This document shows positions 46,507 through 56,823 of a stretch of 64,000 bases of DNA, in pieces. The first letter of the stretch is position 1. Every line of letters begins with the position of its first letter. The DNA comes from Pseudoalteromonas sp. MMG010. GTDB lineage: Bacteria; Pseudomonadota; Gammaproteobacteria; Enterobacterales; Alteromonadaceae. Under the pieces are notes generated by a model. It made no database searches. It was not told the DNA's origin and saw nothing but the letters and a program-made list of their open reading frames with translations. Location: contig NZ_JAGJEG010000010.1 of NCBI RefSeq assembly GCF_018100905.1, positions 49,686-113,685 on the forward strand, read 5' to 3'. Position numbers and translations under genes: made by a program.

Positions 46507-49500
46507 ATGATGCGATTTATTTTGGTTTGTATACTGTTAATGTGCAGTACACCAAGTAGTGCGTCGATTACCGATTATGTAGTTAAGCAATGGAATATTC
46601 AAAACGGCTTACCTTCTCAATCACTTAAAAGTGTAGTGCAAGATAAACAAGGCTATATGTGGCTCGCAACCCAATTTGGGTTAAGTCGTTTTGATGGTAC
46701 AACCTTTACTAATTTTAATACCCAAAATAGCCATTTCATTCCCAGTAACGGCATAAACAAGCTACTTATTTCAGATAATGGCTTGTTATGGATTGGTACT
46801 AAAAATGGAATTTCGGTTATTAACCCTGCCACCTTCAGCGCTCAAAAATTTAATATAAAAGGCCCTATTCGAGATATTTTAGAAGATGCTAAAGGAGGGA
46901 TTTGGATAGCGGCAAACGGTCTGTATTATGTTGATTCTGGGCAAATAAATTTAAAACAATACAATGACCAGCCCATAGGTATTACTAATGCAACAGTGAT
47001 CACACAAATTGTAGGGTCGGTCAGTCAGGTTGCATTATCACCCGAAGGAATTTGGCTTGTTAACGACCGCCATTTACTTCGCTTAACGCAAAGCTCTTCA
47101 GACTTTTCTAAATTACGTTTAGAACTAACTGCTAAAGTAACGTTACCAGAACGTTTGGCGCAGACTATTGTGCATGACTTATCATTTCTAAACGGAAAAT
47201 TATATATCGCGTCTGAGTTAGGTGCATACTTTTTAGATCTAGATGATGAGCTACGCCCATTCCCTTTGCCTAATACCAATAATTCAGCTGTTTATAAGTT
47301 TATGAGTGATACCGATGGGGGGTTGTGGGTATCGACGTATGGGCGTTTATTATTTCGCGATAAAACAGGACAGTGGCAGTGGGTTGAACCAAGCCAATTA
47401 GATCAAAGTATTTGGTTTGCCGATATATATAGAGATAATCAAGAGAATGTGTGGCTTGCCAGCTTTAGTGAAGGGTTATGGCTTGCACATGAAGGCCACA
47501 TTAAACGCCATACTGATGAATCTCAAAAGCGTGAAGTCGTGATGGTAATTAATCAAGCTCCAGATAAAAAACTGTGGGTTGCTAATACCAGTGGTATTGG
47601 TTATTTCGATGAAAACGAAAAGTTTATTAATAAAATACCGAGCCAGCAATATAATCGAGCTTCGGTGCATGACTTACAATGGGATGGAACACGGTTATAT
47701 ATTGCAACCGGACGAGGGCTGTTTTTTTATGAAAATGAAACTTTGTATACAGTCCCAGGTAGAGCACTTCGAGACAATCCTGTTTTTGCGATCAGTCGCT
47801 CAAGTAAAGGCGGGTTTTGGATTGGAACCGGGCGTGGTTTATATCGTTTGAGTTATGCTGGGTTAACGCCTTTTGCTTACAATGCTTTTTTGGGTAGTAA
47901 GTTTATTACCTATGTTTTAGATGAAATAAATTTCGGCGTAATAGGTACCAGTAAAGGGGCATATTATTTTACCGATAGAGGTATTGAGAAGGTCGGTGAT
48001 CAAACCTCGTTAGATACAGCCTATGTCACCAGCGTATTACATATTGATGGCGTAGGAATTTTAATTGGTTCATTAAACGATGGTTTATTCTATCGAAGTA
48101 ACGAGGGGCAGTGGCGTCAACTCGATGCAGCAAATGGCTTACCTTATGGTTCGATATTTAGTTTAGAGTACGATAAAAAGCAAAAGCAGGTATGGGTAAG
48201 CACCATGAAAGGCGTTTATCGGATGCCTGTGGAGCAATTTAACACTGAGATTGAAAGTTTACGTGTAGAAGAAGTTATTTCATCGTTCGATCGTCAATTA
48301 GATGGTAAAGCTAGCCAGTGTTGTAGTGGCTTAGGCCATGATTCAGTTGTAAATATAGAGGGATCAATGTGGTATCCCAGTTTACAAGGCTTAGTTGAAA
48401 TACCAACGGATATCGCATTATTTGGATCGACGGCCTTAAAACCTCAAGTCGAAATGATCACCACGCCTACACGTAACTTACCTATTGTTGGCTATGACTC
48501 TGACCCTCAGTTACAAACTAATGAGCGAGATATTACTTTAAAATATACGGCTATTGATTATTACGCTCCTTCGAGTATTGAGTTTCGTTATAAATTAAGT
48601 GGCTTGGATAGCGAGTGGCGTTATGCAAATACGCGACGAGAAGCTATTTATACTAATTTGCCACCGGGTGCATTCTTGTTTCAATTAGAGGCAAAGCGTC
48701 AAGGTGAAGATTGGGATAGTGCGCAACAAGAAGAATTCGCTTTTGAGCTTCCAGAGCGCTTTGATGAAACGATTTATTTTAGGTTGCTCATTACTAGCAG
48801 TATTATTGTACTAATTTATTTGATTTTTTGGGTGTTTAGAGCACAAGAGCGTCGTAAACAAGAGGCTTTAGAGGGGCTTATTACAGAGCGTACCTTAGAG
48901 CTAAGACAAGCTAACGATAAGCTTAATCAGGTTAACTCTCAGCTTAAATTAGTGAGTCACTCAGATGAGCTAACAGGGCTTCGTAGCCGACGCTTTTTGT
49001 TTGATCAATTACCTAAAGATATTGAGCACTTTCAACGTAATTCGCAATCGTTGCAAGCGCAGGGTAAATCGTTAGTGCTTATGATAATTAATTTAGATAA
49101 CTTTAGTCGCATTAATGATGCATATGGCCCCATTGCGGGTGATAGTTGTTTGCAACAAATGGCTGCGTTATTGAACTCTCGTACGCAAGGCTCTGATTAT
49201 GTTGCGCGTTGGAGTGGCGATGAGTTTTTATTATTGCTACGCGATTTTAAATGTAATCTTATTAACGATTATGCAGCTGAACTTTGTCAGGCAATCGGGC
49301 TTCATTCATTTCAGCTTCCAAATGGAAAAAGTACAAATATTACGGCTTCATTAGGCTGGTCTTTTTATCCGCTTCCTTTATTAGGAGGACAAGTTATTGG
49401 CTGGGAAACATCGATTAACTTAGCCGATATCTCGTTACATCAAGTTAAAAAACGTGGGGGGGATGGCGTAGCTACAATTACCTTTGATGATAAACTTGAT

Positions 49501-49593
49501 GCATTTGAGTTTGAACAAAACTCTAACGTTGACCAACAGTTAGGTATTTTACAAAGTAATGGTTTAGCCAAATTTAAAGTATCAATGCGTTAA
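46507..49593 (+). CDS. diguanylate cyclase with exported two-component-regulator propeller
   Basis: Large membrane signalling protein of 1028 residues expected to make c-di-GMP. A signal peptide (about 1-20) leads to a periplasmic region of repeated propeller blades (Reg_prop, about 25-640), seen as recurring GLP, W(L/I)(A/G)T and GLSRFDG-type motifs. A Y_Y_Y domain (about 680-755) is followed by one membrane helix (about 758-780), a coiled coil, and a GGDEF domain (about 815-1000). The substrate loop reads SGDEF, and the Mg Asp in INLDNFSRIND is present. No EAL domain and no inhibitory RxxD is obvious. Ligand unknown; polysaccharide sensing is common in this architecture. Confidence 0.93.
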   Translation: MMRFILVCILLMCSTPSSASITDYVVKQWNIQNGLPSQSLKSVVQDKQGYMWLATQFGLSRFDGTTFTNFNTQNSHFIPSNGINKLLISDNGLLWIGTKNGISVINPATFSAQKFNIKGPIRDILEDAKGGIWIAANGLYYVDSGQINLKQYNDQPIGITNATVITQIVGSVSQVALSPEGIWLVNDRHLLRLTQSSSDFSKLRLELTAKVTLPERLAQTIVHDLSFLNGKLYIASELGAYFLDLDDELRPFPLPNTNNSAVYKFMSDTDGGLWVSTYGRLLFRDKTGQWQWVEPSQLDQSIWFADIYRDNQENVWLASFSEGLWLAHEGHIKRHTDESQKREVVMVINQAPDKKLWVANTSGIGYFDENEKFINKIPSQQYNRASVHDLQWDGTRLYIATGRGLFFYENETLYTVPGRALRDNPVFAISRSSKGGFWIGTGRGLYRLSYAGLTPFAYNAFLGSKFITYVLDEINFGVIGTSKGAYYFTDRGIEKVGDQTSLDTAYVTSVLHIDGVGILIGSLNDGLFYRSNEGQWRQLDAANGLPYGSIFSLEYDKKQKQVWVSTMKGVYRMPVEQFNTEIESLRVEEVISSFDRQLDGKASQCCSGLGHDSVVNIEGSMWYPSLQGLVEIPTDIALFGSTALKPQVEMITTPTRNLPIVGYDSDPQLQTNERDITLKYTAIDYYAPSSIEFRYKLSGLDSEWRYANTRREAIYTNLPPGAFLFQLEAKRQGEDWDSAQQEEFAFELPERFDETIYFRLLITSSIIVLIYLIFWVFRAQERRKQEALEGLITERTLELRQANDKLNQVNSQLKLVSHSDELTGLRSRRFLFDQLPKDIEHFQRNSQSLQAQGKSLVLMIINLDNFSRINDAYGPIAGDSCLQQMAALLNSRTQGSDYVARWSGDEFLLLLRDFKCNLINDYAAELCQAIGLHSFQLPNGKSTNITASLGWSFYPLPLLGGQVIGWETSINLADISLHQVKKRGGDGVATITFDDKLDAFEFEQNSNVDQQLGILQSNGLAKFKVSMR

Positions 49594-49620
49594 CGCTGTA
49601 GGTATTAATCGAAGGACCTT

Positions 49621-49647
49621 AAAAAAGGAGCAATATGCTCCTTTTTT
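49621..49647. terminator. bidirectional terminator
   Basis: AAAAAAGGAGCA, loop ATA, TGCTCCTTTTTT between the diguanylate cyclase gene and convergent dxs. Confidence 0.92.
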
Positions 49648-49660
49648 AATAAATAAACTT

Positions 49661-51553
49661 TTAATCGTTAATAAATGACTTAATAGCGGCTAAAATTCCT
49701 TGTTCACTTAACCCCATTTCATCGTGCATTTGATCTTGGGTACCGTGTTTGATGAACTCATCTGGTATCCCTAAGTTTAAAATAGATAGTTGGGCTTTTT
49801 TAGTCGCTAAGTATTCGTTTACAGCAGAGCCTGCACCACCGGCAATGGCATTATCTTCTAATGTGATAATAGCATCATGGCTTTGTATTAATTCATCGAG
49901 CAAGCTCAAATCAAGTGGTTTAATAAAGCGCATATTGACTAAAGTCGCATTAAGCTCGTTAGCAGCCAGTTGGGCATTTTCAAGTAATGTACCAAATGAA
50001 AGGATTGCAACGTGATTACCTGTTTTTACTACTTGTGCTTTACCTATTTCAAGGTTTTTCATTTCACTTTGAATTTCATCATTGCCTGCACTTCCTCTTG
50101 GGTAGCGTACGGCAACAGGGCAATTTGCGTTGTAACCTGTATGAAGCATATGACGGCATTCGTTGGTACTGCTAGGTGCCATAATGACCATATTAGGGAT
50201 ACAGCGCATAAAGCTTAAATCATAAGCTCCTTGATGAGTTTCACCATCGGCACCAACAATGCCTGCGCGGTCAATAGCAAATAATACCGGCAGATTTTGT
50301 AATGCGACATCGTGGATAAGTTGATCGTAAGCGCGTTGTAAAAAGCTAGAGTATATGGCTACAACAGGCTTTAGTCCTTCACAAGCAAAACCCGCAGCAA
50401 GTGTAACGGCATGTTGCTCTGCAATTGCAACGTCAAAGTATTGTTCGGGGTAGTGTTTTGAAAACTCAACCATGCCAGAGCCTTCTCGCATCGCTGGGGT
50501 AATGGCCATTAGTTTACTATCTTGCTTGGCGGTATCGCATAGCCACTGACCAAATACTTTTGAAAATGTAGCAGCGCCGGGTTTTGATTTAGGTAAACTT
50601 GCTATACTAGGGTCAAACTTCGGTACCCCATGATAACCAATAGGATCCGCTTCAGCTGGTTTATAGCCTTTTCCTTTTTGCGTTTTTATATGCAATAGTT
50701 GCGGCCCTTTTAGGTTTCGCATATTACGCAATGTATCAACTAACATGTTAACGTCATGGCCATCGATGGGGCCAATATAATTAAGGCCAAGCTCTTCGAA
50801 AAATGTGCCAGGTATGACCATACCTTTAAGGTGCTCTTCGACTTTACTTGCGAGTTCTTTGACTGGGGGGACACCTGAAAGTAACTTTTTGCTACCTTCA
50901 CGAATGTTTGTATAGAAGCTACCAGATAATATACGCGCAAAATGATTGGTTAATGCACCAACATTTTCCGAAATTGACATTTCGTTGTCGTTCAGAATAA
51001 TCAACATATCTGATTTTACATCACCGAGGTGGTTCATTGCTTCAAAGGCCATACCTGCGGTAATCGCACCATCACCAATAACAGCGACCGCTTTACGGTT
51101 TTTACCTTCTTTTTGAGCCGCAATAGACATACCTAAAGCAGCTGATATAGAGGTACTTGAATGACCAACACTAAATGTATCGTATTCACTTTCTTCACGA
51201 AATGGGAAAGGGTGCAATCCATCTTTTTGACGAATTGAGTGCATTAAATCACGACGTCCAGTGAGTATCTTATGTGGATAAGCTTGGTGGCCTACATCCC
51301 ATACGATGCGATCTTCTGGGGTATTATAAACATAATGCAAAGCTACTGTGAGCTCAACTGTTCCTAAACCAGACGCTAAATGACCACTACTTTGAGAGAC
51401 AGAGTTTAGTAAGTAATCGCGTAACTCATTGCTAAATGCAGGGAGTTTATTTTGCGCTAATTCACGCAATTGTTTTGGTTCGTCAACCAAAGTAAGTAAT
51501 GGATACTTGCTACTATCAAGTGTCATGGCTTTGTATATATCCTTCGCTAGCAT
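49661..51553 (-). CDS. dxs: 1-deoxy-D-xylulose-5-phosphate synthase
   Basis: Thiamine-diphosphate enzyme that condenses pyruvate and glyceraldehyde 3-phosphate, the entry step of the MEP isoprenoid pathway. It has 630 residues. The thiamine-diphosphate site [16 protein letters not shown]...[10 protein letters not shown] (about 158-190), [16 protein letters not shown] [15 protein letters not shown] (catalytic Glu, about 377) and [15 protein letters not shown] (about 400) are clear. It is the third gene of xseB-ispA-dxs, 69 bp after ispA, and its cofactor is supplied in part by the thiL product encoded nearby. Confidence 0.97.
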   Translation of the reverse strand: MLAKDIYKAMTLDSSKYPLLTLVDEPKQLRELAQNKLPAFSNELRDYLLNSVSQSSGHLASGLGTVELTVALHYVYNTPEDRIVWDVGHQAYPHKILTGRRDLMHSIRQKDGLHPFPFREESEYDTFSVGHSSTSISAALGMSIAAQKEGKNRKAVAVIGDGAITAGMAFEAMNHLGDVKSDMLIILNDNEMSISENVGALTNHFARILSGSFYTNIREGSKKLLSGVPPVKELASKVEEHLKGMVIPGTFFEELGLNYIGPIDGHDVNMLVDTLRNMRNLKGPQLLHIKTQKGKGYKPAEADPIGYHGVPKFDPSIASLPKSKPGAATFSKVFGQWLCDTAKQDSKLMAITPAMREGSGMVEFSKHYPEQYFDVAIAEQHAVTLAAGFACEGLKPVVAIYSSFLQRAYDQLIHDVALQNLPVLFAIDRAGIVGADGETHQGAYDLSFMRCIPNMVIMAPSSTNECRHMLHTGYNANCPVAVRYPRGSAGNDEIQSEMKNLEIGKAQVVKTGNHVAILSFGTLLENAQLAANELNATLVNMRFIKPLDLSLLDELIQSHDAIITLEDNAIAGGAGSAVNEYLATKKAQLSILNLGIPDEFIKHGTQDQMHDEMGLSEQGILAAIKSFIND

Positions 51554-51622
51554 TACCTTAAAGTTTAAATAAAGTGATAATGCTCAGTCATGTTGTCGGT
51601 ACTAATTATGTGTGTGCCGCGA

Positions 51623-52510
51623 TTAATGATCGCGTTCAATTAAGTAATCTGCTAATGCTGCCAGTGTACTGGTATCGGCATTAATATTATTAAGTGCAGT
51701 ATGAGCTTGTTCTATTAAGCTCTGCGCTTTTTCTTTAGCGCCTAGCATACCTAATAATGCGGGGTATGTCGCTTTATTCGCAGCTAAATCTGAGCCTTGT
51801 GGTTTACCAAGTATGCTCGTATCACCCTCAACATCTAATATGTCATCTTGGACTTGAAACGCTAAACCAATAGCATAGCCAAATACAGCTAAATTATCTA
51901 AGGTGTGCTGATCGACATTCTCACTACATAAGGCACCTAAGGTGATCGCACTATTAATTAATGCCCCTGTTTTTAGCTTATGAATTCGCTCAAGCTCTTC
52001 AAGACAAATCGTTTTATCAGTCGCTGCAATATCGAGCCCTTGTCCGCCAACCATGCCTTCAAGTCCTGCAGCGTGAGCTAAATGTGCAATCATTTTTAAC
52101 TGGGTTGCTGCACTACACGAAAATGAATGCGTTGCAATGAGCTCAAACGCTAATGTTTGCAAAGCATCGCCTGCTAAAATAGCTTGTGCTTCGCCATACA
52201 CGATGTGACAAGTAGGGCGACCTCTGCGTAAATCATCATCATCCATTGCCGGGAGATCATCATGCACCAATGAGTAGCTATGAATGCATTCAATAGCAGC
52301 GGCTAGTACATGGAGATCGTGTCGATTTGCGCCAAGCATTTCACCTGTAGCATAAACTAAAAAAGGCCGAAGTCTTTTTCCACCATTTAACAAACTATAA
52401 TGCGTTGCTTCTTTGATTTTTTTATCAGTATTATGCTGCTGTTCAAAATAGTGATTTAAGGTGTGTTCAACCGCCTGTTGAGCGTCTTTTATTTTTACTT
52501 TAATGCTCAC
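51623..52510 (-). CDS. ispA: farnesyl diphosphate synthase
   Basis: Prenyltransferase that builds farnesyl diphosphate from isopentenyl and dimethylallyl units. It has 295 residues. The first Asp-rich motif is in VHDDLPAMDDDDLRRGRPT (about 85-103), and the second is FQVQDDILDVEGD (about 225-237). LLNGGKRLRPFL and GGQGLDI fit. It starts two bases after the xseB stop, so the two genes are probably translationally coupled. Confidence 0.96.
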   Translation of the reverse strand: MSIKVKIKDAQQAVEHTLNHYFEQQHNTDKKIKEATHYSLLNGGKRLRPFLVYATGEMLGANRHDLHVLAAAIECIHSYSLVHDDLPAMDDDDLRRGRPTCHIVYGEAQAILAGDALQTLAFELIATHSFSCSAATQLKMIAHLAHAAGLEGMVGGQGLDIAATDKTICLEELERIHKLKTGALINSAITLGALCSENVDQHTLDNLAVFGYAIGLAFQVQDDILDVEGDTSILGKPQGSDLAANKATYPALLGMLGAKEKAQSLIEQAHTALNNINADTSTLAALADYLIERDH

Positions 52511-52512
52511 AA

Positions 52513-52755
52513 TTATTCCATGTCATTATCAAAATCAGTGAGCGCCGACTTTTCGTTATTGCCCATTAATATTGATACTTTTTGTTCTGCTTGCTGTAAT
52601 TTATTTGATGAAGCATTCGCTAATGCGATACCTCGTTCAAATTGTTTTAACGACTGCTCTAGCGATAAATCACCTTGCTCCATTTGGGCAACAATTGTAG
52701 ATAGTTCTGATAATGCTTGTTCGAAACTTAAGTTTTCAGGTTTTTTAGTTGCCAT
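52513..52755 (-). CDS. xseB: exodeoxyribonuclease VII small subunit
   Basis: Small helical subunit that caps the XseA nuclease and limits its toxicity. It has 80 residues: LSFEQALSELSTIVAQMEQGDLSLEQSLKQFERGIAL is the family core (two helices, given here as one region at about 8-45), with a charged C-terminus. First gene of the conserved xseB-ispA-dxs operon. xseA is not in the window. Confidence 0.95.
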   Translation of the reverse strand: MATKKPENLSFEQALSELSTIVAQMEQGDLSLEQSLKQFERGIALANASSNKLQQAEQKVSILMGNNEKSALTDFDNDME

Positions 52756-53077
52756 ACATATTTCAGCTTTCGTTTTAAATTAAGAGGCAATTTTAGGGGG
52801 AATGCTAAACTAGGTCAAAGGGAGATGCATGTTTTTAGCTATAATCATGCTTAAACAGGCCAGATTGTACTGAGAAAGTGATTTTTTTAAGCTGTTTTCA
52901 TTAAAAATAAAGTTTACATCAGTCACTGCTAGGTTATAAATCCAACTTGGTCTAATATATTAACAGTGCATGAATTATCTTTTTTATTTATAAATGGCTT
53001 AAGTATTTCAATATCTTGCCGATATATACTCTATATTAAGAATTTAAATAACAAAGTATAAAATCTTTGGAGGGAAT
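52756..53077. other. divergent intergenic region, xseB / pomA
   Basis: 322 bp with promoters for both directions that I cannot place with confidence; AT-rich toward pomA. No coding sequence or repeat stands out. Confidence 0.4.
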
Positions 53078-53845
53078 GTGGATTTAGCAACCATTATTGG
53101 GATATTAGGGGCTGTAGGCCTGATCGTCGTATCCATGTTTATGAGTAGTAGTGGCGAAATGGGCATGTTTGCTGATGCACCTTCTAGTGTTATCGTATTT
53201 GGCGGCTCTTTATTTATTGTTTTATCTAATTTCACTTTATCTCAATTTTTAGGTATAGGTAAAGTGTGTGCTAAAGCATTCATGTTTAAAATTGAATCCC
53301 CCGATGAGTTAATTGAAAAAGCAGTAGAACTTGCAGACTCTGCGCGTAAAGGCGGTTTTTTAGCCTTAGAAGAAGCTGAAATTCCCAACCCGTTTATGCG
53401 AAAAGGGGTTGATATGTTAGTAGATGGGCATGATGCAGATGTTGTTCGCGCTACATTACAAAAAGATATTACTTTAACTTCAACACGACACGAACTCGGT
53501 GCCGGATTATTTAAATCACTTGCTGATATCGCCCCTGCAATGGGCATGATAGGCACCCTGATTGGTTTGGTTGCGATGCTTTCAAACATGGATGATCCAA
53601 AAGCGATTGGACCCGCTATGGCGGTTGCACTTTTAACCACTTTATATGGTGCGTTTTTAGCTAACGTTATTGCTATTCCTATTCAGGTAAAACTTGAGCT
53701 TCGTAAAGAAGAAGAAGCGATGAATCAGCGTTTGATATTAGATGCTATTTTAGGTATTCAAGATGGTCAAAACCCTAAAGTAATAGAAGGTATTTTGAAA
53801 AATTACTTAGCTGAGTCTAAACGCAAAGTAGATACCGAGGAGTAA
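53078..53845 (+). CDS. pomA: flagellar motor stator protein PomA (MotA family)
   Basis: Ion-channel half of the flagellar stator; works with PomB to turn ion flow into torque. It has 255 residues from GTG 53078, with GGAGGG upstream. Four membrane segments are visible (about 5-22, 30-50, 150-172, 180-203), plus a cytoplasmic loop with the charged residues that touch FliG. The motif ADIAPAMGMIGTLIGLV and the Pro near 155 are typical. It fits the shorter sodium-driven PomA group rather than H+-driven MotA; ion choice is an inference. Confidence 0.92.
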   Translation: MDLATIIGILGAVGLIVVSMFMSSSGEMGMFADAPSSVIVFGGSLFIVLSNFTLSQFLGIGKVCAKAFMFKIESPDELIEKAVELADSARKGGFLALEEAEIPNPFMRKGVDMLVDGHDADVVRATLQKDITLTSTRHELGAGLFKSLADIAPAMGMIGTLIGLVAMLSNMDDPKAIGPAMAVALLTTLYGAFLANVIAIPIQVKLELRKEEEAMNQRLILDAILGIQDGQNPKVIEGILKNYLAESKRKVDTEE

Positions 53846-53847
53846 TT

Positions 53848-54765
53848 ATGTCTGAAGAGTGTAAATGCCCACCACCAGGTTTACCTGCTTGGATGGGAAC
53901 TTTTGCAGATTTAATGTCACTGCTAATGTGCTTTTTTGTACTCTTACTCGCTTTTTCGGAAATGGACGTACTTAAATTTAAACAAATTGCAGGTTCAATG
54001 AAATTTGCATTTGGTGTACAAAATAAAATTGAAGTAAAAGATATTCCAAAAGGGACCTCGGTTATTGCTATGGAATTTACCCCAGGTAAACCTGAGCCCA
54101 CTCCCATAGAAACGATTCAACAACAAACCGTAGAAATGACCCAACAAATGCTTGAGTTTCAAGCGGGTGATGAAAGCTCTGCTGGTGGCCGACAAGAGCA
54201 ACGCGGCGATAAACGAGGCGGCGAATCGCGCAGTACCTCGCAAGAAGTATCGGCTGAACAAGCTACATCGGCGGCCGAGCAAGAGCAAACTAACGAGTTA
54301 GTTAAAAAAATAGCGCAACAATTAGAAAAGCAGATTATTGATGGTGCGATTGAACTTGAATCACTTGGTCAGCAAATAATTATTAGGATTAGAGAAAATG
54401 GCTCATTCCCATCGGGAAGTGCATTTTTACAACCTAAATTTAAACCTATTATCCAAGATATCGGTGAGCTATTAAAAGATGTACCGGGTGAAATTACCGT
54501 GTCGGGGCATACTGATGACTTTCAAGTATCGAACGAGTTATATACTAATAACTGGGATTTGTCGTCAAAACGAGCGGTTGCTGTTGCAACAGAGCTTCAA
54601 GCGGTTAATGGCTTTGATAAAACACGAATGATGGTTGTAGGACGAGCAGAAACACGCCCGCTAGTACCTAATGTGACCGATGAGGATCGACGCAGAAACC
54701 GTCGTGTTGAAATATCAATACTGCAAGGTAAAGCAAAAGAATCGGACCCTATCACTGTAAAATAA
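53848..54765 (+). CDS. pomB: flagellar motor stator protein PomB (MotB family)
   Basis: Peptidoglycan-anchored half of the stator. It has 305 residues: a short Cys/Pro-rich N-terminus (ECKCPPPGLPAWMGTFADL), a membrane helix (about 17-38) carrying the ion-binding Asp in TFADLMSLLMCFF (about residue 24), a flexible linker rich in Gln, Arg and Ser, and an OmpA-like domain (about 185-295) with VSGHTDDFQVSNELYTNNWDLS and RRNRRVEI. It starts two bases after pomA. Na+ use is inferred from the PomB-like N-terminus. Confidence 0.93.
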   Translation: MSEECKCPPPGLPAWMGTFADLMSLLMCFFVLLLAFSEMDVLKFKQIAGSMKFAFGVQNKIEVKDIPKGTSVIAMEFTPGKPEPTPIETIQQQTVEMTQQMLEFQAGDESSAGGRQEQRGDKRGGESRSTSQEVSAEQATSAAEQEQTNELVKKIAQQLEKQIIDGAIELESLGQQIIIRIRENGSFPSGSAFLQPKFKPIIQDIGELLKDVPGEITVSGHTDDFQVSNELYTNNWDLSSKRAVAVATELQAVNGFDKTRMMVVGRAETRPLVPNVTDEDRRRNRRVEISILQGKAKESDPITVK

Positions 54766-54767
54766 TA

Positions 54768-54798
54768 TTTGTTGCACCTTAATGTGAGGTGCAGCAAA
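54768..54798 (+). other. hairpin after pomB
   Basis: TTTGTTGCACCT pairs with AGGTGCAGCAAA over 12 bp (one G-T) around a 7-nt loop. No T-run follows, so it may be a weak or factor-dependent terminator, or a transcript-end stabiliser. Confidence 0.45.
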
Positions 54799-54848
54799 TA
54801 AATTGCTATGCTAAACTACTGTTTATATAAACAGTGATTGGCTATGTT

Positions 54849-56765
54849 ATGAAATTATATATTGCAGAAAAACCATCATTAGGAAGAGCTATTGCAGATG
54901 CACTTCCTAAACCACATAAAAAGCATGATGGTTATATAGAGCTAGCTAATGGAGACTGTGTTTCTTGGTGTATTGGTCACTTATTAGAGCAAGCAGAACC
55001 CGATGACTACGATGAACGTTTTAAAAAATGGCAATTTGAACACCTTCCTATTATTCCCACTGAATGGCAATTAAAAGCGAAAACGAAAACCCGCAAACAG
55101 CTTACCGTGTTAAAAAAGTTGATAAAACAAGCATCAACATTAGTACATGCCGGTGACCCTGATCGTGAAGGCCAGCTTTTGGTCGATGAAGTAATCGGAC
55201 AAGTAAAACTAAGCCAGAGTAAAAAAAATACGATTGAACGCTTACTTATTAGTGATTTAAATTTAATAGCCGTTAAAAAGTCACTCACACAAATGCGAGC
55301 CAATCGTGATTTTGTTCCACTAAGTGTATCGGCACTTGCGCGCTCACGTGCCGATTGGTTATTTGGAATGAACTTAACACGAGCTTATACATTAGCAGGT
55401 CAAAAAGCAGGGTTTGGTAATGTTTTATCGGTTGGCCGGGTGCAAACACCTATTTTAGGTTTAGTGGTTAATCGAGATAAGGAAATTGCTAACTTTGTAG
55501 CGAAACCATTTTATGAAGTGATGGCGCATTTAGTGACCCCTGAACAACATAGTTTTAAAGCGAAATGGTCGCCAAGTAAAGCGTGTGAACCACACCAAGA
55601 TGAAGAAGGTCGGGTAATTAATAAAGCGTTAGCACAAAATGTAGCATCGCGAATTACTCAACAGCCAGGGCAGATAATTGAACTTGAGCAAAAACAAAAA
55701 AAACAGAGCCCGCCATTACCTTATAATTTATCGGCATTGCAAATAGATGCAGCTAAAGCATTTTCAATGCCTGCACAAAAAGTGTTGGATACTTGCCAAG
55801 CTCTCTATGAGCGGCACAAATTAATTACATATCCACGCTCAGATAATCGCTATCTTCCTAAAGATCATCACCACGATGCTAAAGCGATTTTAAAAGCAAT
55901 GGCAGTGAACAATGGGCAAAGTGTAGAGCATATTAACGCCGCTGATACCACAAAGCGCAGTAAGTGTTTTAACGATAGTAAAGTGGCTGCTCACCATGCA
56001 ATTGTTCCAACAGCCAAACAATTAAAAACGGTGAGTTTAAGTAGCGATGAAGCCAAAATTTATCAGTTAATAAGCCGTCATTATTTAATCCAGTTTTATC
56101 CTGAATATGTTTATAACGAAACAAAAGTTGAAGTTGAAATAGCGGGCGGGTTATTTAAAACGAATGCAAAACAAGAAGTGAGCCTCGGTTTTAAAGCCTT
56201 AATGGGTAAGTCTGAACTTAATCAGGAAATGAGCTTACCGCCTTTAGCAAAAGGAATGGCGCTGACCTGCAATAAAGGAGAGGTCGTTGAGAAACAAACG
56301 ACTGCGCCTGCTTATTTTAATGATGCGACGTTGCTTAGTGCAATGACGGGGATTAGCCGTTATGTTAAAAATCCACAAATAAAAAAAATATTGAAAGATA
56401 CCGACGGCCTAGGCACCGAAGCAACACGGGCTGGTATTATCGAATTATTATTTAAACGCCGATTTTTAAAACGAGAAGGGAAGTTAATTAAAGCAACTGA
56501 AACCGGACATGCTTTAATTAGTGTATTACCTGAAGGGCTTGCTAGCCCTGATTTAACGGCAAAATGGGAATCGAGTTTAAGTGATATTGCGGATAAAAAA
56601 ATGAGCTATCAGCAGTTTTTACAGCCGCTTTTACAGGATTTAAATGAATTTGTAGAGCAAGCGGCTCATTGCGATAATCAAGTTTTTACTCAGTTACCCA
56701 AAACGTCAGTTAAAAAACGTTTTGCTAAACGAGGTAAAAAAACAGCTTATAAAAAATCAAAATAA
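54849..56765 (+). CDS. topB: DNA topoisomerase III
   Basis: Type IA topoisomerase that relaxes or decatenates DNA by passing single strands. From ATG 54849 it is 638 residues, starting MKLYIAEKPSLGRAIADALP (Toprim domain with catalytic Glu7); an earlier TTG frame is rejected. DPDREGQLLVDEVI gives the Toprim acidic residues (about 105-118). The catalytic tyrosine is Tyr328 in LITYPRSDNRYL. GTEATRAGIIE follows near residue 530. The C-terminus is basic (many Lys and Arg) as in TopB. It is a single gene after pomAB with no functional link expected. Confidence 0.95.
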   Translation: MKLYIAEKPSLGRAIADALPKPHKKHDGYIELANGDCVSWCIGHLLEQAEPDDYDERFKKWQFEHLPIIPTEWQLKAKTKTRKQLTVLKKLIKQASTLVHAGDPDREGQLLVDEVIGQVKLSQSKKNTIERLLISDLNLIAVKKSLTQMRANRDFVPLSVSALARSRADWLFGMNLTRAYTLAGQKAGFGNVLSVGRVQTPILGLVVNRDKEIANFVAKPFYEVMAHLVTPEQHSFKAKWSPSKACEPHQDEEGRVINKALAQNVASRITQQPGQIIELEQKQKKQSPPLPYNLSALQIDAAKAFSMPAQKVLDTCQALYERHKLITYPRSDNRYLPKDHHHDAKAILKAMAVNNGQSVEHINAADTTKRSKCFNDSKVAAHHAIVPTAKQLKTVSLSSDEAKIYQLISRHYLIQFYPEYVYNETKVEVEIAGGLFKTNAKQEVSLGFKALMGKSELNQEMSLPPLAKGMALTCNKGEVVEKQTTAPAYFNDATLLSAMTGISRYVKNPQIKKILKDTDGLGTEATRAGIIELLFKRRFLKREGKLIKATETGHALISVLPEGLASPDLTAKWESSLSDIADKKMSYQQFLQPLLQDLNEFVEQAAHCDNQVFTQLPKTSVKKRFAKRGKKTAYKKSK

Positions 56766-56823
56766 GATTTTAATACACAGTACAATAAGGTTTAATTATT
56801 TGTAAAACCAAGGAAGCTATAAA

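Noticed and set aside
53242..53640. 132-codon minus-strand frame within pomA
   Set aside because: Antisense shadow of a conserved stator gene; no ribosome site or family resemblance.
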